Numbered from the stretch's first letter, positions 34,530-43,593 are shown. The stretch: DNA of 46,392 nucleotides from an uncultured Afifella sp. (GCA_947259045.1 CAMYKZ010000035.1:28482-74873), one strand, 5' to 3'. Numbers and translations: made by a program. Notes: generated by a model from the sequence alone, not told the origin.

Positions 34530-36516
34530 GGCCGGCTTCCTTCAGGATATCGTCGGCCAGCCGGCCATTGACCTCCGCCAGATGGTCGAACGCGGTGGTG
34601 AAGGTACCGACACCTGCCGTTGCCGAGCGCAGTTCGATGATCAGATCTGCGATCTCGGTTTCCGGGATCAGCGCCTTGACCTCGTCCCAGCCGGCCCATC
34701 CCTCGCGGGCGTCGTAACCCATCAACTGTCCGCGGCGGCTTGAAACGATCGCATTGACCCTGGCCGTCATTTCGCTCGGCACGGTGATCGTTGCAGACAG
34801 GACCGGCTCAAGCAGCACCGGCCTTGCATCAGCCAGCCCTTCGCGGATGCCCATGATACCGGCCATCTTGAACGCCTGCTCCGACGAATCCACATTGTGA
34901 TGAGAACCGTCGATCAGGGTCACACCGATATCAACCACCGGAAAGCCGCCCAGCGGCCCCTGCGCAAGCGCTTCTCGCACGCCGGCTTCCACGGCAGAGA
35001 AATATTGCCGCGGCACAACGCCGCCGGAAATGGTTTCGTTGAAGACAAACCCCGAACCCCGCGGCAGCGGCTCGATCTTCAAGACCACGTCACCGAACTG
35101 GCCATGGCCGCCGGACTGTTTCTTGTGCCGTCCGCGCACCTCCACGGAAGCCCGGATCGTCGACTTGTACGGTACGGTCGCCGGCCGGGTCTCAACGGAT
35201 ATTCCGGCCTTGCCGGTCAACCGCTCTTCCGCCACCCGCAGATGCATTTCGCCCTGCCCGCCGATCAGGGTTTCGCCGGTCTCCTGGCGATGGGTGACGA
35301 CCAGCGAGGGATCTTCTTCCACCATGCGGTGCAACGCGGTCGAAAGTTTGACTTCATCCTTGCGCTCCGTCGGCGTGATGACCTTCTGCAGCAACGCTTG
35401 CGGCGGCGGCGCAATGTCGATTTTTGAAACCTTGCCGCCACGCAGGGTCAGCGTATCGCCGGTCTTGGCAAAGTCGATCTTTCCAAGAGCAACCGTATCG
35501 CCGGCGACGGCCGCCCCGCCCTTGCTGGCCTTCTGGCCGAACAACCGGTAAAGGCCGGACGTCCGCGCGCTTTCTCCGGAAGCCGATTCAAGCTCGGCCC
35601 CGTCGTCGACCCGGCCGCGCAAGACCCGTCCGATCGACAGTTTTCCGCCGTGCGAGGTGTGGACAGATTTGAGGATCTGCACCATCGTATCGCCGTCCAG
35701 AAGACGCAGGATTCCATTGCCATTCAGGGCCGATCCGATGAAGACCGGCACAATCAAGCCGTCGCGCACTTCGCCGATCAGGTCGTTGAAAACGGCATCG
35801 CGCGGCGGATCGATATCCTCCAGCAATTGCTCCATCAGCGCATCGTCATGATCGGCCAGTGTCTCAAGCATGGAATAGCGGGCCTCGTCGCGGCGCGCTT
35901 CGTCGTCAGCCGGCAAATCGACAATTTTGCTTGCCGCATGCTCGCGGTAGACAAAGGCCCGGTCGAGTGCCAGATCGATAAATCCGGTCGCGATCCCGTC
36001 GTTCCAGATCGGCAACTGGCGAAGGACAAGGGGCTTGGTTGAAGCGGCCTGAAGCATCGACAATGCGTCGCGAACGCCCATCGACGCCTTGTCGATTTTG
36101 TTGAGAAACAGAAAATGCGGAATATTGCGCTCCTCCAACTGGCGAAGCATCACCTGGAGGGCAGGAATCTTTTTCTCATCCGGTTCAGCCACGACAATTG
36201 CTGAATCAACGCCGGCCAGCACCGGAAGGCTTTCATAACCGAATTCCACCGATCCCGGACAATCGATGAATGTGTAGTGGTCGCCCATGAATTCAGCGTC
36301 CGCAACATTGACCTCCACACTCATTCCGAGCTTGCGCGCTTCCGGCGCGCCATCGCCCAGTGACGTCTTCGCATCGACCGAACCTGCTTTGTCCACGGCG
36401 CCGCACCGGGCAAGCATTTCTTCAAGCAGGCTGGTCTTGCCACTTGCGAACGGGCCGACGATGGCAATGCATCTTGGCCCCGATTTCCCCGCTTCCGATT
36501 GGTTATTTTCGCTCAC
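34516..36516 (-). CDS. EF-G-like translational GTPase, atypical
   Basis: This 666-aa protein has the EF-G domain order: G domain with P-loop GPFASGKTS and NKID, domain II, domain III, then domain IV (SVEVRGRHKKQSGGHGQFGD) and a C-terminal domain V (TVPSEMTARVNAIVSSRRGQL). It belongs to the EF-G-like subgroup, distinct from the main FusA. Two features are unusual: the G3 motif reads DCPGS, with Ser for the catalytic His of DxPGH, and the switch I sequence RGITI is replaced by KLGMSVE. The start is GTG at 36516 with GGAGGG upstream; ATG 36528 is possible. Its role is unknown. Confidence 0.88.
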   Translation of the reverse strand: MSENNQSEAGKSGPRCIAIVGPFASGKTSLLEEMLARCGAVDKAGSVDAKTSLGDGAPEARKLGMSVEVNVADAEFMGDHYTFIDCPGSVEFGYESLPVLAGVDSAIVVAEPDEKKIPALQVMLRQLEERNIPHFLFLNKIDKASMGVRDALSMLQAASTKPLVLRQLPIWNDGIATGFIDLALDRAFVYREHAASKIVDLPADDEARRDEARYSMLETLADHDDALMEQLLEDIDPPRDAVFNDLIGEVRDGLIVPVFIGSALNGNGILRLLDGDTMVQILKSVHTSHGGKLSIGRVLRGRVDDGAELESASGESARTSGLYRLFGQKASKGGAAVAGDTVALGKIDFAKTGDTLTLRGGKVSKIDIAPPPQALLQKVITPTERKDEVKLSTALHRMVEEDPSLVVTHRQETGETLIGGQGEMHLRVAEERLTGKAGISVETRPATVPYKSTIRASVEVRGRHKKQSGGHGQFGDVVLKIEPLPRGSGFVFNETISGGVVPRQYFSAVEAGVREALAQGPLGGFPVVDIGVTLIDGSHHNVDSSEQAFKMAGIMGIREGLADARPVLLEPVLSATITVPSEMTARVNAIVSSRRGQLMGYDAREGWAGWDEVKALIPETEIADLIIELRSATAGVGTFTTAFDHLAEVNGRLADDILKEAGREAA

Positions 36517-36843
36517 AAACCCCTCCATAGACTGGTGTTTCAACCTGGTGATCCAGGTCGTTATCCGGTCCTGCACAGGGGCGCCAACAGTTATGTTCTT
36601 GCTCTGTTCTACCTTGCTCACGCACAAAAATCAGATCAGAGCCACCGCTTTCAAAACTGCCCCATCAGGAGCCGCAGTCCGCATCGTCTCAGGCGGCGCG
36701 CGGTTTTGCAAGGGTGTGTGGAGAAATTGCTTTTCCAGGGCCTGGAAACCTAAATCCGATTGCCGTCAGCACAGCGAAATATTGTTGAAATCCGTGCTAC
36801 ATTTGCACATGGTCGTCGCAACCGAGTCCGAAGGAGAACGCTC
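36517..36843. other. Intergenic region between the EF-G-like gene and a secreted-protein gene
   Basis: These 327 bases hold two divergent promoters by layout. I see no supported gene or hairpin, only ordinary mixed-composition sequence. AT-rich stretches near 36775-36800 could contain the promoter of the gene at 36844, but no hexamer pair is convincing. Confidence 0.4.
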
Positions 36844-37254
36844 ATGGTCAGAATTGCAGTGCTCGCAGCTTTATTCGTTTCCGGCATGTTCGCACTATCT
36901 GCGCCCGCCTTCTCAAAAAACCGGGCGTTCGCTTCGCAATGCCAGAACCAGTCCATTCTGAAAAGGATAACCGGAAAGTTTGCCTGGGCGGAGCGCAACA
37001 CATGGCGCCGTGGATTTATTATTGACGAAATCCGGTCGCCGCGTCTCAATTATCAGATTCTCAACGGGCCGACATCAATCAGGCATGATCATTGTCTGGC
37101 CAAGGCCATCATGACGGATGGACGTGTCCGCAATATCTATTACATGGTCGAACGGGGTCAGGGTTTCGCGTCGATCGGCAATAATGTGCAATTCTGTATC
37201 ATCGGCCTTGACCCCTGGCGGGTATACGGAGCGGCCTGCAGCACGGTCAGATGA
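36844..37254 (+). CDS. Secreted four-cysteine protein, unknown
   Basis: This 136-aa precursor has a signal peptide (MVRIAVLAALFVSGMFALSA, cleavage near PAFSK). The mature part has four cysteines (SQCQNQ, DHCLAK, QFCIIG, AACSTVR), suggesting two disulfides, and a middle with FAWAERNTW and LNYQILNGPTSI. I recognise no family. The ATG at 36844 has AAGGAG eight bases upstream. It is the first of three consecutive genes for secreted proteins (with the RNase T2 and DUF1176 genes), with a 63-base gap to the next. Confidence 0.78.
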   Translation: MVRIAVLAALFVSGMFALSAPAFSKNRAFASQCQNQSILKRITGKFAWAERNTWRRGFIIDEIRSPRLNYQILNGPTSIRHDHCLAKAIMTDGRVRNIYYMVERGQGFASIGNNVQFCIIGLDPWRVYGAACSTVR

Positions 37255-37317
37255 GCGAAAATGGCTGCCAACCTGTTTAAAGCCAACCTGTTGCACGGTT
37301 CGCGCCGCAACCTTCCA

Positions 37318-37977
37318 ATGAAAAAATCAATCGCCGCCATATTGATGTTTTTGCTGATTGCCGGAGCACAGGCTTTCAACGCGCCGGCCCGGGCCGACGG
37401 GCGGCCCGGTGATTTCGACTTTTACCTGCTTTCGCTGTCCTGGTCGCCAACCTATTGCCTGGCACAGGGCGATCGCGCCAACCGCCTCCAGTGCGGCAGC
37501 GAAAAGCCGAAGGCCTTTATCGTCCATGGCCTCTGGCCGCAATATACCAGAGGATATCCGCAATATTGCCAGAGCAGCGAACCGCAGCGCGTTCCCCGTT
37601 CGTTGATTGATACAATGCTCGACATCATGCCAAGTGCCGGACTGATCGGCAGCCAATGGCGCAAGCACGGCATTTGCACCGGACTGGACCAGAATGAATA
37701 TCTGGCCGAAACCCGCCGGGCCTATGAAAAGATCGACATTCCCGATGGTTTTGAAGATGCCAGCCGCCGGCACGTCCTGTCTGCGCGCGATGTGGAACAG
37801 GCCTTCATTGCAGTCAATCCGGGGCTTTCGGCAAACGGCATCGCGGTTTCCTGCAAGAAGGGCCGCGTATCCGAAGTGCGCATCTGCCTGACGCGCGGGC
37901 TGGAATTTCGGCGTTGCGAGAATGTCGACAGAAATGGCTGCCGGGCATCACGCCTCGTCATGCCATCAACGCGGTGA
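37318..37977 (+). CDS. RNase T2 family protein
   Basis: This secreted endoribonuclease-like protein has 219 residues. It has a signal peptide (KKSIAAILMFLLIAGAQAF, cleavage near ARADG), a first RNase T2 signature FYLLSLSWSPTYC and the catalytic-site segment FIVHGLWPQY with the first His. The second site reads SQWRKHGIC. In fungal RNase Rh numbering this keeps His109, but Ser and Gln stand for His104 and Glu105, so activity may be reduced or altered. The start at 37318 puts the signal peptide at the N-terminus; ATG 37261 is in frame. The DUF1176 gene follows by eight bases, so the pair is probably co-transcribed. Confidence 0.87.
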   Translation: MKKSIAAILMFLLIAGAQAFNAPARADGRPGDFDFYLLSLSWSPTYCLAQGDRANRLQCGSEKPKAFIVHGLWPQYTRGYPQYCQSSEPQRVPRSLIDTMLDIMPSAGLIGSQWRKHGICTGLDQNEYLAETRRAYEKIDIPDGFEDASRRHVLSARDVEQAFIAVNPGLSANGIAVSCKKGRVSEVRICLTRGLEFRRCENVDRNGCRASRLVMPSTR

Positions 37978-37985
37978 CGAAAGCG

Positions 37986-39017
37986 ATGTTCCGCACACTC
38001 GTGTTCGCCGCATCATTGTTCTGCGCCGCATCAGGTGCGCCGGCCGGTGACAGCTGGTCCCAGACGTTCCGCGACTGGCAGGCAACCTGCTTCCCCGATG
38101 GCGGCTGTGAGGCATCAACCGGCGATCAGGGCGTATCGGCCGCCGGCGACACCCTGCGCCTGATTGTGGAGCGCACCGGAGCCGATCGCGCAGGCTGGTT
38201 TGTCGCCATTGAATTTTTTCACAAACCGCCCCGAACCGACCGGGCGATAACGTTAGCGTTCAACGGCAGGCCGGATATTGTGCTATCCGCAGATGGCGGC
38301 TATCGGGCCTACCGCGCGAATGAGCGGTTTTACGTCACTGATCAAAACGCTTTGCAGATCCTGTTGCCGGCCATCCTTGCCGGAGAGGCACTGCGCATCG
38401 ACTATTTCGACGTCACCAGCGAAGCCCGGTCCTTCACGCTGTCGCTCTCCGGCGTCACGGCGTCGCTGTTGTGGGTTGAATCGGAACTGAAAATCACCGG
38501 CGCTCCGCGCATCGCGATCTTGCCCTCCGGTCTTGCCGCGGCCGAACCGCCGCAAACAGATCCGGTTCGCGACGCCGGCATCCCGGAGACAGTACTCGCC
38601 TATCATCAGCGCACTAGCGATTGCGAACGCTATGACGAACAGGAGATGCAGGACCGCGGCAGTGTCATTGAACCGCTCAGCGGCACCGCCATTCTCTATG
38701 CCCTGCCCTGCACGGCACACGCCTATAATATCACCTATCGCCTGTATCTCAGGCAGACCGGCGAGATCGGCGGAATCCGGACCCTGTATTTTGCCGATTA
38801 TTCAACAGAAACCAACTGGGCTGGCACCGACCTTCTGTTCAACATCGATATCGACGGCCCGAAACTGTCGGCCTTCTACAAGGGCCGCGGTCTCGGCGAC
38901 TGCGGAACATGGGGCGAATGGGTCTGGCAGGAATACCATTTCAAGCTTGTGCGCTATGCCTCGCAAACGGAATGCGAAGGCATTCCGTCAGACAGATGGC
39001 CGGTCGTCTTTCCCTGA
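37986..39017 (+). CDS. DUF1176 secreted protein
   Basis: This 343-aa precursor begins with a signal peptide (MFRTLVFAASLFCAASGAPA). The N-terminal half has FRDWQATCFPDGGCEAST, similar to the start of IalB-like proteins and of DUF1176. The C-terminal half includes LPCTAHAYNITYRLYL, then TLYFADYS and DCGTWGEWVWQEYHFKLV, which fits DUF1176, a family of unknown function. Several cysteines are present, as expected for a periplasmic protein. The start is eight bases past the RNase T2 stop, with a GACGAAAG element upstream. Confidence 0.82.
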   Translation: MFRTLVFAASLFCAASGAPAGDSWSQTFRDWQATCFPDGGCEASTGDQGVSAAGDTLRLIVERTGADRAGWFVAIEFFHKPPRTDRAITLAFNGRPDIVLSADGGYRAYRANERFYVTDQNALQILLPAILAGEALRIDYFDVTSEARSFTLSLSGVTASLLWVESELKITGAPRIAILPSGLAAAEPPQTDPVRDAGIPETVLAYHQRTSDCERYDEQEMQDRGSVIEPLSGTAILYALPCTAHAYNITYRLYLRQTGEIGGIRTLYFADYSTETNWAGTDLLFNIDIDGPKLSAFYKGRGLGDCGTWGEWVWQEYHFKLVRYASQTECEGIPSDRWPVVFP

Positions 39018-39041
39018 AATTCTGATCCGCATTTCTGAACT

Positions 39042-39674
39042 TCAGAGCGAGAACGATGTCGCCCAATGATGGGCCACGACGATATAGCTCACGGCGGCGA
39101 GCAGAAGCGTGCCGCGCACGATCCGGCTGCGGAAGCGCCGCCAGAGGATGATGACCAGCCCGGCGGCCAGAACGATTTCAGCCATACTGACATAATTGCC
39201 GAAATATTGCGGGTCCCAGTAAGAAATCCCGGACTGGAATATCCAGCCGGTCAACGGCCAGAACGGCGGATGGCCGTCAAACACATGCAACGGCACATCT
39301 GTTGCGATATGGACCAGCGCCGCCAGCGCCAGGACCAGGACAGCGTCGGCAATTGCGGATGCGCGTGTGACAGAAAGAAGCGAGCCGGGCAACTGATTCC
39401 GGGTCGATTGATCGACAACCGCACTGGCAAGAACAACGCCCGCAAACAACGGCACCGAATTCGTGACTGCGCTTGCTTCCTGCCATTCGGGCCGCCAGTA
39501 CAAGTCACGCCAGATCGTCGTTTCCGCCACACCGGTCAGCTTGCCATAGCCCCACATGATAAAGATCGAAATGTCGGGAAGCAGTCCTCCGACAATGGCG
39601 GCTCCGTTTCGCAACGGACGGTCCCGGCGCGTAAACAGCGCCGCGGCAAGAAGGATATGAGATTGGGTATTCAT
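39042..39674 (-). CDS. DUF457/YdjM-like membrane protein, putative metal-dependent hydrolase
   Basis: This 210-aa polytopic membrane protein begins MNTQSHILLAAALFTRR and carries GGLLPDISIFIMW and a LVHIATDVPLHVFDGHPPFWP segment. The His and Asp residues at membrane interfaces (H6, D34, H-x3-D) are the pattern of the DUF457/YdjM family of inner-membrane, possibly metal-dependent hydrolases. Some rhizobial members carry a misleading CobQ annotation. Five or six helices are visible. The gene converges on the DUF1176 gene with 24 bases between them. Confidence 0.78.
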   Translation of the reverse strand: MNTQSHILLAAALFTRRDRPLRNGAAIVGGLLPDISIFIMWGYGKLTGVAETTIWRDLYWRPEWQEASAVTNSVPLFAGVVLASAVVDQSTRNQLPGSLLSVTRASAIADAVLVLALAALVHIATDVPLHVFDGHPPFWPLTGWIFQSGISYWDPQYFGNYVSMAEIVLAAGLVIILWRRFRSRIVRGTLLLAAVSYIVVAHHWATSFSL

Positions 39675-39774
39675 CAGAGATCGCCGCTCAGCTGCAACCG
39701 GCGCTACCCTTCACTGCGCGGCCCGCGAGATCAAGTGCACAGCGTAAATATCGGATGCCGATCCGGATACCTGA

Positions 39775-39990
39775 CTATTTCGGGTCTTTTTTGACCCAGC
39801 CGCCGCCGGTATAGGAAAGACTCTGTTTGACAAACATCACCACAGGTCCAACCACCAGCCACGTGCCTCTGTTGACCTCTTTGTGGAATGTTTTCAGCCC
39901 GCCATCGACCGCATTCGGCCGATAGGGTTGGAAAACATCAGCGCCCAAAAAATATATCAACAGCACTGTCCCGACAGCAAAACGGATCAT
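39775..39990 (-). CDS. Small membrane or secreted protein, 71 aa
   Basis: The protein begins MIRFAVGTVLLIYFLGADVF, a signal-anchor or uncleaved signal, and continues with a short polar part ending TGGGWVKKDPK. A second hydrophobic spot (GTWLVVGPVVMFV) lies in the middle. I recognise no family. The ATG at 39990 is preceded by AGGAGCC about seven bases upstream. The strand and 100-bp gap suggest that it could head a transcript into the DUF457-like gene. Confidence 0.6.
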   Translation of the reverse strand: MIRFAVGTVLLIYFLGADVFQPYRPNAVDGGLKTFHKEVNRGTWLVVGPVVMFVKQSLSYTGGGWVKKDPK

Positions 39991-40107
39991 TGTTGCGGCT
40001 CCTCTGGCATTGGCCAGCCGGGTTTTCGGATAGTGAAGCCGAAGTTTGTTGGATTCTGGTAAATATTCCGTAAAAGTGATCCTACCGCGGCAAACGAAAG
40101 ACAGCCA

Positions 40108-40740
40108 ATGCCCATCCTGAGATCATCCCTTCCCTCGCCCTTTGGCCGAAAGGTCAAGATCGCTGCGCATATCGCCGGCCTCTACAGCCAGATTGAGACA
40201 ATCGACGCGGATACGAATGATCCCGACGATAATCTCAGGGAGCAGAACCCGTTGGGCAAGATTCCCGTCCTTGTTCTCGATGACGGAACGGCATTGTACG
40301 ATTCCCGCGTTATCGTCGAATGGCTCGACCACGCCGCCGGCGGCGGTGTGCTGATCCCTGAGGGCCAAGACCGTTTTGATGCTCTCGTGTTGCAGGCCCT
40401 TGCCGACGGGATGATGGATGCATCCATACTGATCATTTACGAAGGCCGCTTCCGGCCGGAGAAGCTGCAGTTCCAGACCTGGGTCGACTATCAGCGCGGC
40501 AAGGTCAGCCGGGCTTTGGCCCGGCTGGAAGCCGCCCCGCCGGCGATGCCAAGCACCGGGTCAGACACCGGAAACGGTTCGCCCCATATCGGCCACATCG
40601 CCTTGGCCTGTCTGCTTGGTTATCTCGATTTCCGGTTTGCCGGCGAGTGGCGTTCAGACCATCCGAAGCTTGTCAGCTGGCTCGACAATTTTGCGGCCGC
40701 CGTACCCGCATTCGCAAAAACCGATCCGCTGGGCGGCTGA
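40108..40740 (+). CDS. Glutathione S-transferase family protein
   Basis: This 210-aa protein has a GST N-terminal domain (SSLPSPFGRKVKIAAHIAGL, NPLGKIPVLVLDDG, YDSRVIVEWLDH) and a helical C-terminal domain (IGHIALACLLGYLDFRF). The first-domain Ser-Pro-Phe element and DSRVI motif resemble the E. coli YibF group. It is the third GST in the window, and none of the three are close copies. A perfect hairpin overlaps its stop codon at 40736-40756. Confidence 0.88.
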   Translation: MPILRSSLPSPFGRKVKIAAHIAGLYSQIETIDADTNDPDDNLREQNPLGKIPVLVLDDGTALYDSRVIVEWLDHAAGGGVLIPEGQDRFDALVLQALADGMMDASILIIYEGRFRPEKLQFQTWVDYQRGKVSRALARLEAAPPAMPSTGSDTGNGSPHIGHIALACLLGYLDFRFAGEWRSDHPKLVSWLDNFAAAVPAFAKTDPLGG

Positions 40741-40761
40741 GAGGTTTACTCTCAGCCCTTT
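40736..40761 (+). terminator. Terminator-like hairpin at the GST stop codon
   Basis: A perfect stem GCTGAGAG/CTCTCAGC with loop GTTTA includes the TGA stop and is followed by CCTTTG. It lies between convergent genes and could act for both. Confidence 0.55.
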
Positions 40762-40772
40762 GCAGTCATGGT

Positions 40773-41408
40773 TCAGAATTTGACGCCGACGCCGGCACGG
40801 ATCGTATTGGTGTTCAGGTCGGCGCTGGTCGGCGCGCCGAGGTTGAACGTCTTGTCCTCGTAGTCGGTGTACCGGTATTCGATACGCGCCGTGATATTGT
40901 CAGTGATCATGCTTTCAACACCGGCACCGAGCGTCCAGCCAAGATGAGTGTTGCTATCGCTGAAGCCGCCCGATGACGCTTCGACTTCCGCCAGGGCAAG
41001 GCCGCCCGTTCCATAAAGCAGGAACGATTCAAGCGAATAACCGGCACGGGCACGAACGGAACCCGCCCAGTTTTGTTCGACTTTGACGCCGCCGCTGGAG
41101 CCTTCGGCTCCGGAATATACCGCATCGCCTTCGACGCCGACCACCCAATTATCGAACTGATAATTATATCCGGCATAGACGCCGCCATCGATCCCGTCGA
41201 CATCGACGGAGGGACCGCCGGAAATATCCGATTCGCCTAAATTATATCCCAGCAGAACGCCGAGATAGATCCCGGACCAGTTCTTTTCCGGCGTTTGGTA
41301 GACGGGTGCGACGGGCGCCGGCTCAGGATTGATGATATCGGCAGCGGATGCGGACCCTTGAAATCCGGCAACGAGCACCGGAAGGGCGAAAATAAACGAT
41401 CTACGCAT
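40773..41408 (-). CDS. Omp25/Omp31-type outer-membrane beta-barrel protein
   Basis: This 211-aa precursor has a signal peptide (MRRSFIFALPVLVAGFQGSA, cleavage near SAADI). After a Pro-rich linker it has an eight-stranded barrel: NWSGIYLGVLLGYNLGES, DGGVYAGYNYQFDNWVVGVEGD, SVRARAGYSLESFLLYGTGGLA, GWTLGAGVESMI and ARIEYRYTDYED, ending with the outer-membrane terminal Phe (AGVGVKF). This matches the Omp25/31 family typical of Rhizobiales and Brucella, which are major surface proteins. The ATG at 41408 has GGAG eight bases upstream. Confidence 0.92.
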   Translation of the reverse strand: MRRSFIFALPVLVAGFQGSASAADIINPEPAPVAPVYQTPEKNWSGIYLGVLLGYNLGESDISGGPSVDVDGIDGGVYAGYNYQFDNWVVGVEGDAVYSGAEGSSGGVKVEQNWAGSVRARAGYSLESFLLYGTGGLALAEVEASSGGFSDSNTHLGWTLGAGVESMITDNITARIEYRYTDYEDKTFNLGAPTSADLNTNTIRAGVGVKF

Positions 41409-41816
41409 AACAATCTCCGTAATAGGTGAACGTCACTTGATGCAGCGCTTTCATGTCCTGAGCATTTGCAACCCGAATGTGGAAGATCATCGCTGAAAAA
41501 GCGGCGAAACCTCGAATAAATATGATTAAATTGCGCAAGACCATAACCTCAGGCTGTGCACATGGTGTCAGTTGGCCGATTTTCAATATTGGTGGAGCCT
41601 GTGCGGATCACGTTGACAATAATGTGATCAGAAAGGGCATCAATAGCCCATCCGCATCCGCCGGCGAAGCGTTAGCCGCCGGCAGCGTTAACCGAATATT
41701 GTCCGAAAATCGGCGATTCAGACCTCATTGCCGGTTCTATTCGGTGTCGGCTTCACTATATCGAGGCGACGGATCGTCGGCCATCGTCATCGCACTGCAT
41801 ACGAAGTCAGGAAAAC
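41409..41816. other. AT-richer intergenic region between omp and the antiporter gene
   Basis: These 408 bases are AT-richer than the surroundings and hold no convincing gene. A 47-61 codon minus-strand frame ending at 41401, with a signal-like start, overlaps the omp ATG but has no ribosome site. The clearest element is the inverted repeat at 41606-41629. Divergent promoters for omp and the antiporter must lie here. Confidence 0.5.
41606..41629. promoter_or_regulatory. Inverted repeat GATCAC-N12-GTGATC
   Basis: A perfect six-base inverted repeat has a 12-base spacer that contains TTGACA (41613-41618). The symmetry and spacing fit a dimeric repressor site about 190 bases before the antiporter start and 200 before the omp start. 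Confidence 0.4.
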
Positions 41817-42764
41817 ATGCTCAGCGTCCTCCAGCTTATTATCGGCCTTGCCGTTCTGACGATAGGAGCAGACATACTTGTGCGGGGATCGGTGGGCATT
41901 GCGCAGCAATTGCGGATCCCGCAACTCATCGTCGGTCTGACGATCGTCGCATTCGGCACCTCGGCGCCTGAACTTGTCATTTCACTCAAAGCCGCGGCAA
42001 CCGGATCCGGCGGCATCGCGATCGGCAATATTGTCGGCTCCAACATCGCCAACATCCTGATTGTTCTCGGGCTGCCGTCCGTCATTGCGGCAACCATGTG
42101 CAATGCCTCAGGCACCGGCCGGAACCTGGTGTTTCTGATTGCGATCACATTGATTTTTGTCGCTCTTTGCTGGGACGGGCAATTGAGCCGCAGCGACGGA
42201 ATCATCCTGCTTGTCCTGTTCGGAATATTTTTCGGAGGCCAGATTGCTTCGATACGGTCCGCCCGCCGCAGCGACGTGGAAATCGAACAGATTGATGGCG
42301 TCCCCGATTCAATGGTCATTGCCGGCCTGTTCACCGTAATCGGCCTGCTTGCCCTGCCGTTTGCAGCCAATGCTGTCGTTGACGGGGCAACGTCGATCGC
42401 CAAGATGTACGGCGTTTCGGAAACCGCCATCGGCGTGACCATTGTCGCGCTCGGCACGTCACTGCCGGAACTTGCCGCGGCCGTCATGGCGGCGATGCGC
42501 GGACACAGTGCCGTTGCGGTCGGCAATGCAATCGGTTCGAACATCTTCAACCTGCTGGCCATTATGGGGATCACCGCGGCGCTTGTGCCGATTGGCGTCC
42601 CGGCTGAATTCTTCGCTTTCGAATTCTGGGCCATGGTTGCCGTCGTCTTCTTCATCGTCCCGTTTGTCGCCCTGTGCTGGCCGATCAACCGCGCCACTGG
42701 CGCATTGATGACACTGGCCTATTTAGCTGTCATGTTCGCCGCACTCGGCGAAAGTGTCATCTAA
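41817..42764 (+). CDS. Calcium/sodium antiporter, CaCA family (YrbG-like)
   Basis: This 315-aa inner-membrane antiporter has the two alpha-repeats of the CaCA superfamily: FGTSAPELVISLKA with GNIVGSNIANILIVLG in the first half, and LGTSLPELAAAVMAA with GNAIGSNIFNLLAIMG in the second. About ten helices are visible, with a soluble charged loop between the halves (RSARRSDVEIEQIDG). YrbG-type proteins exchange Ca2+ for Na+ or K+. The ATG at 41817 follows a long AT-rich upstream region. The SDR gene starts 23 bases after the stop, so the two may share a transcript. Confidence 0.93.
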   Translation: MLSVLQLIIGLAVLTIGADILVRGSVGIAQQLRIPQLIVGLTIVAFGTSAPELVISLKAAATGSGGIAIGNIVGSNIANILIVLGLPSVIAATMCNASGTGRNLVFLIAITLIFVALCWDGQLSRSDGIILLVLFGIFFGGQIASIRSARRSDVEIEQIDGVPDSMVIAGLFTVIGLLALPFAANAVVDGATSIAKMYGVSETAIGVTIVALGTSLPELAAAVMAAMRGHSAVAVGNAIGSNIFNLLAIMGITAALVPIGVPAEFFAFEFWAMVAVVFFIVPFVALCWPINRATGALMTLAYLAVMFAALGESVI

Positions 42765-42787
42765 CGGAAACGGCAATCGGGTGATTC

Positions 42788-43558
42788 ATGGCGTTTGAAA
42801 CGGGCCCACGCACCGCTTTGGTCACAGGCGGCGCAAAACGCATTGGCCGCGCAATCGTCAATGACCTTGCATCCCATGGCTGGTCGGTGGCGATCCATTG
42901 CAACAGCTCCGTTGCGTTGGCGCAGGAACAGGTTCAGACGATCCGTACCGCAGGCGGCAATGCGCATATCGTCGAGGCGGACCTGGCGGATCCGGCAGCG
43001 GTTTCGGAGATCTTGCCCGCGGCCAACAAGGCGCTCGGTCCCGTCTCGCTGCTTGTCAATAATGCCTCTGTGTTCCTGCCCGACAAGATCGGTTCCCTCG
43101 ATACCCGGACCTGGCAGCACCAGTTTGCCGTCAATCTTCAGGCTCCGGTATTTCTCTGCGAAGCGTTCGCCGCCCAATTGCCCGAAGGCGTTGCCGGCAA
43201 CATCGTCAACATGATCGATCAGCGGGTCTGGAAACTGACTCCGCAGATGATGTCCTATACGCTTGCCAAGTCGGCTCTTTGGGCCGCGACGCAAACCATG
43301 GCGCAGGCTCTTGCGCCGCAAATCCGGGTCAATGGCATTGGTCCTGGCCCGACATTTGCAAACCCGGCGGACGGTGAAAACGGTCTGATCGCGGAGGCTG
43401 CCGGCACATTGCTCGGCCAGCCGATCGACCCGTCGGAGATCGCTGCTGCAATCCGCTTTCTTGTCGCCGCGCAAACGATAACCGGCCAGATGCTGGCGCT
43501 TGACAATGGCCAGCATCTTGCGTGGCAAACGCCGGACATCGTAGACAGGACCGACTGA
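42788..43558 (+). CDS. SDR oxidoreductase of the pteridine reductase/FolM type
   Basis: This 256-aa NADPH-dependent short-chain dehydrogenase has the cofactor motif [10 protein letters not shown], with Arg as in PTR1/FolM, LVNNAS, and the active-site Tyr and Lys in SYTLAKSAL. At the usual catalytic Ser position it has Asp in NMIDQR, the Asp-Tyr-Lys triad known from pteridine reductase PTR1 and from FolM. Reduction of dihydromonapterin or dihydrobiopterin is therefore the likely activity; the exact substrate is inference. uvrC begins 35 bases downstream on the same strand. Confidence 0.88.
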   Translation: MAFETGPRTALVTGGAKRIGRAIVNDLASHGWSVAIHCNSSVALAQEQVQTIRTAGGNAHIVEADLADPAAVSEILPAANKALGPVSLLVNNASVFLPDKIGSLDTRTWQHQFAVNLQAPVFLCEAFAAQLPEGVAGNIVNMIDQRVWKLTPQMMSYTLAKSALWAATQTMAQALAPQIRVNGIGPGPTFANPADGENGLIAEAAGTLLGQPIDPSEIAAAIRFLVAAQTITGQMLALDNGQHLAWQTPDIVDRTD

Positions 43559-43593
43559 CGTCCGGGGCCGAACCCAAAGCTGGCGAACTGCAG

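Noticed and set aside
41401..41586. A 47-61 codon minus-strand frame with a signal-like start, overlapping the omp ATG
   Set aside because: No ribosome site for any of its ATGs, and the overlap uses the omp leader. More likely untranslated leader sequence.
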